DNA from: Bacillota bacterium
Lineage (GTDB): Bacteria > Bacillota > Clostridia > Christensenellales > CAG-138
Assembly (NCBI GenBank): GCA_023409435.1
Contig: JAEYHP010000046.1
Coordinates: 1 to 6,736 of the forward strand
Direction of reading: 5' to 3'
Length of the DNA stretch: 6,736 bases
This document shows, piece by piece, positions 5,355-6,736 of this stretch. Under the pieces are notes generated by a model. That model saw only the letters and a list, made by a program, of their open reading frames with translations, ran no database searches and was not told the origin of the DNA. Within the stretch, counting starts at the first letter, position 1, and each line of letters opens with the position of its first letter. The position numbers and the translations under genes are program-made.

Positions 5355-6518
5355 ATGATTTACAAACCGTTTCAAAACTTAAGTCTTTCTCAGCTTGGCA
5401 TGGGGAATATGCGCCTTCCGACGGTTGGGGAACACGGGCCGATCGACGAGCAAAAAGCAAGGGAACTCATAGAGTATGCCTATGAGCATGGGATCAATTA
5501 TTACGATACCGCCTACCGGTACCATAACGGCGAATCGGAGCAGTTTGTAGGGAAAGTGCTCGGCCAATATCCACGCGATACATGGTATCTCGCCACAAAA
5601 ATGCCGGGCCATATGATGCGCTATCAAAACGGCCGTCTGGAGTTTATAGGGTACCTTTCCGGCCATACCATGGCTTCGCCCGCCGACATATTCGAGGATC
5701 AGCTGGAGCGGTGCGGCGTAAGCTATTTTGACTTCTACCTGCTGCACAATGTATGCGAAACCGCGTATGACTTCTATACGGATGAGGAACTGCGCGTGGT
5801 GGAGTATCTTTTGGATCAAAAGAAGAAGGGCCTCATCCGTCATTTGGGATTTTCCGCCCACGCCAGAACGGATACGATCGAAAGGTTCCTGAACTGGAAG
5901 GATTGCTTTGAGTTTGCGCAGATCCAGCTCAATTACCTGGACTGGACCCTGCAGGATGCGGGAAAGAAATATGAGGTCATAACAAACCACGGTATACCCG
6001 TAATCGTTATGGAACCCTGCCGCGGCGGCAAGCTTGCGACGCTAAATGAGCAGGCCACAAACATGCTGAAAAACGCCCGGCCGAACGATTCTATTGCGTC
6101 CTGGGCGTTTCGCTTCCTTCAGTCGCTACAAAACGTATCGGTCATACTCAGCGGCATGACGACAATGGAGCAACTGAAAGAAAATATTGCAACGTTCTCA
6201 AAACCGGATCCTGTAACGGACGAAGAAAAAGAACTGCTCCAAAAAGTGGTGGGTTCTATGTTAAATATGGTGCCCTGCACCGCCTGCAGGTATTGCTGTG
6301 AAGAATGTCCGCAAGGGTTGGATATCCCTAAGCTGATTTCCATGTACAACGAAATCAGCTTTGATGATCCATTTACAATAAAGTTTACATTGGATGCCAT
6401 GAAGGAGGCGGAGCTGCCCTCTTCCTGCCTGAACTGTGGCGCATGCGCGAAGCTTTGTCCTCAGGAGATCGACATTCCGGGCGTTATGGGGAAATTCGCT
6501 AAAATCATGGCGGTATAA
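5355..6518 (+). CDS. Aldo/keto reductase with C-terminal double 4Fe-4S motif
   Basis: This 387-residue cytosolic protein combines two parts. Residues 1 to about 290 form an aldo/keto reductase barrel with the catalytic tetrad in place: Asp51 and Tyr56 in YYDTAYRYHNGESE (49-62), Lys82 in ATKMP and His131 in LLHNV. Such enzymes reduce aldehydes or ketones with NAD(P)H. Residues 305-387 form a ferredoxin-like end with two CxxCxxCxxxCP sets: Cys308, 311, 314, 318 (plus extra Cys315) and Cys358, 361, 364, 368. The layout matches the COG1453 group of predicted oxidoreductases common in anaerobes, where the clusters could pass electrons to or from ferredoxin. The substrate is unknown. The MerR-type promoter upstream suggests induction by a reactive aldehyde or redox stress. 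The superoxide dismutase gene starts 86 bp downstream. The gene is intact. Confidence 0.93.
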   Translation: MIYKPFQNLSLSQLGMGNMRLPTVGEHGPIDEQKARELIEYAYEHGINYYDTAYRYHNGESEQFVGKVLGQYPRDTWYLATKMPGHMMRYQNGRLEFIGYLSGHTMASPADIFEDQLERCGVSYFDFYLLHNVCETAYDFYTDEELRVVEYLLDQKKKGLIRHLGFSAHARTDTIERFLNWKDCFEFAQIQLNYLDWTLQDAGKKYEVITNHGIPVIVMEPCRGGKLATLNEQATNMLKNARPNDSIASWAFRFLQSLQNVSVILSGMTTMEQLKENIATFSKPDPVTDEEKELLQKVVGSMLNMVPCTACRYCCEECPQGLDIPKLISMYNEISFDDPFTIKFTLDAMKEAELPSSCLNCGACAKLCPQEIDIPGVMGKFAKIMAV

Positions 6519-6604
6519 GAAAAATCGGTGGATAGCGACCTCTGACTTCTTACATCCGGTCTCGCTGAATATACTATGGGGAAAAATCAGCAGGAGGACA
6601 GGAT

Positions 6605-6736
6605 ATGGAAGCGAATGCGCATTACCCGTTTGTGAACCCGCCGCTCAGGTACGCCTATGATGCGCTTGAGCCGTATATCGATACCTTGACGATGCATTTA
6701 CATCATGACAGGCATCTGCAGACGTATGTGGACAAT
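6605..6736 (+). CDS. sodA: Superoxide dismutase (Fe/Mn), N-terminal part (3' end outside window)
   Basis: Only the first 44 codons are in the window. The residues NPPLRYAYDALEPYIDTLTM (11-30) and HLHHDRHLQTYVDN (31-44) match the start of the Fe/Mn superoxide dismutase family (LPYAYDALEPHFD... IHHTKHHQTYVNN in E. coli SodA). His33 corresponds to the first metal ligand of the active site. The enzyme turns superoxide into oxygen and peroxide. Whether iron or manganese is used depends on residues beyond the window. ATG 6605 is preceded by AGGAGG (6592-6597) at 7 bases. A possible -10, TATACT (6570-6575), lies in the 86-bp gap but no good -35 is seen, and no terminator separates it from the reductase, so read-through transcription is likely. 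Confidence 0.9.
   Translation, partial: MEANAHYPFVNPPLRYAYDALEPYIDTLTMHLHHDRHLQTYVDN

Noticed and set aside
5379..5990. 203-residue open frame on the - strand
   Set aside because: It is antisense to the aldo/keto reductase whose catalytic tetrad lies in the same bases; no start signal.
1..6736. tRNA, rRNA, CRISPR array or complete insertion sequence
   Set aside because: No cloverleaf pattern, spaced direct repeats or transposase-like protein was seen on either strand.

Overview
The window looks like chromosomal DNA from a Gram-positive anaerobe of the Clostridia type. The evidence is strong AGGAGG-type ribosome binding sites, a Bacillus/Clostridium-like asd-dapA-dapB order, a ferredoxin-fused aldo/keto reductase, and an overall GC content near 50%. 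All supported genes are on the + strand. The genus cannot be fixed from the sequence alone.

Positions 1-3070 hold diaminopimelate/lysine synthesis. The 3' part of asd (aspartate-semialdehyde dehydrogenase) ends in a hairpin terminator. A 168-bp imperfect inverted repeat follows, and its right end carries an extended -10 promoter motif just before dapA. dapA and dapB are 28 bp apart and form an operon closed by a strong terminator. The standout is dapB: it encodes a complete dihydrodipicolinate reductase joined to a C-terminal pair of ACT domains of the kind that normally sits on aspartokinase. The neighbouring DapA lacks several residues that bind lysine in the E. coli enzyme. Together these suggest that lysine (or threonine) sensing acts on the DapB step in this organism.

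Positions 3071-5222 look like a decaying arsenic-resistance cluster. The order is an intact membrane methyltransferase of the isoprenylcysteine carboxyl methyltransferase (ICMT)/CzcN-like type; an arsM (arsenite methyltransferase) pseudogene that lacks its 5' half and has a frameshift; an intact GNAT acetyltransferase resembling ArsN1 (arsinothricin N-acetyltransferase); a short relic of a permease; and a C-terminal relic of an ACR3 arsenite exporter. A perfect 14-bp hairpin terminator closes the region. Export and arsenite methylation appear lost, while the acetyltransferase is still open.

Positions 5223-6736 are redox-related. A MerR-type promoter with a 19-bp spacer and a palindromic operator drives an aldo/keto reductase with two C-terminal 4Fe-4S motifs. 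The start of a Fe/Mn superoxide dismutase gene follows and runs off the window. No RNA genes, CRISPR arrays, complete insertion sequences or phage genes were seen.
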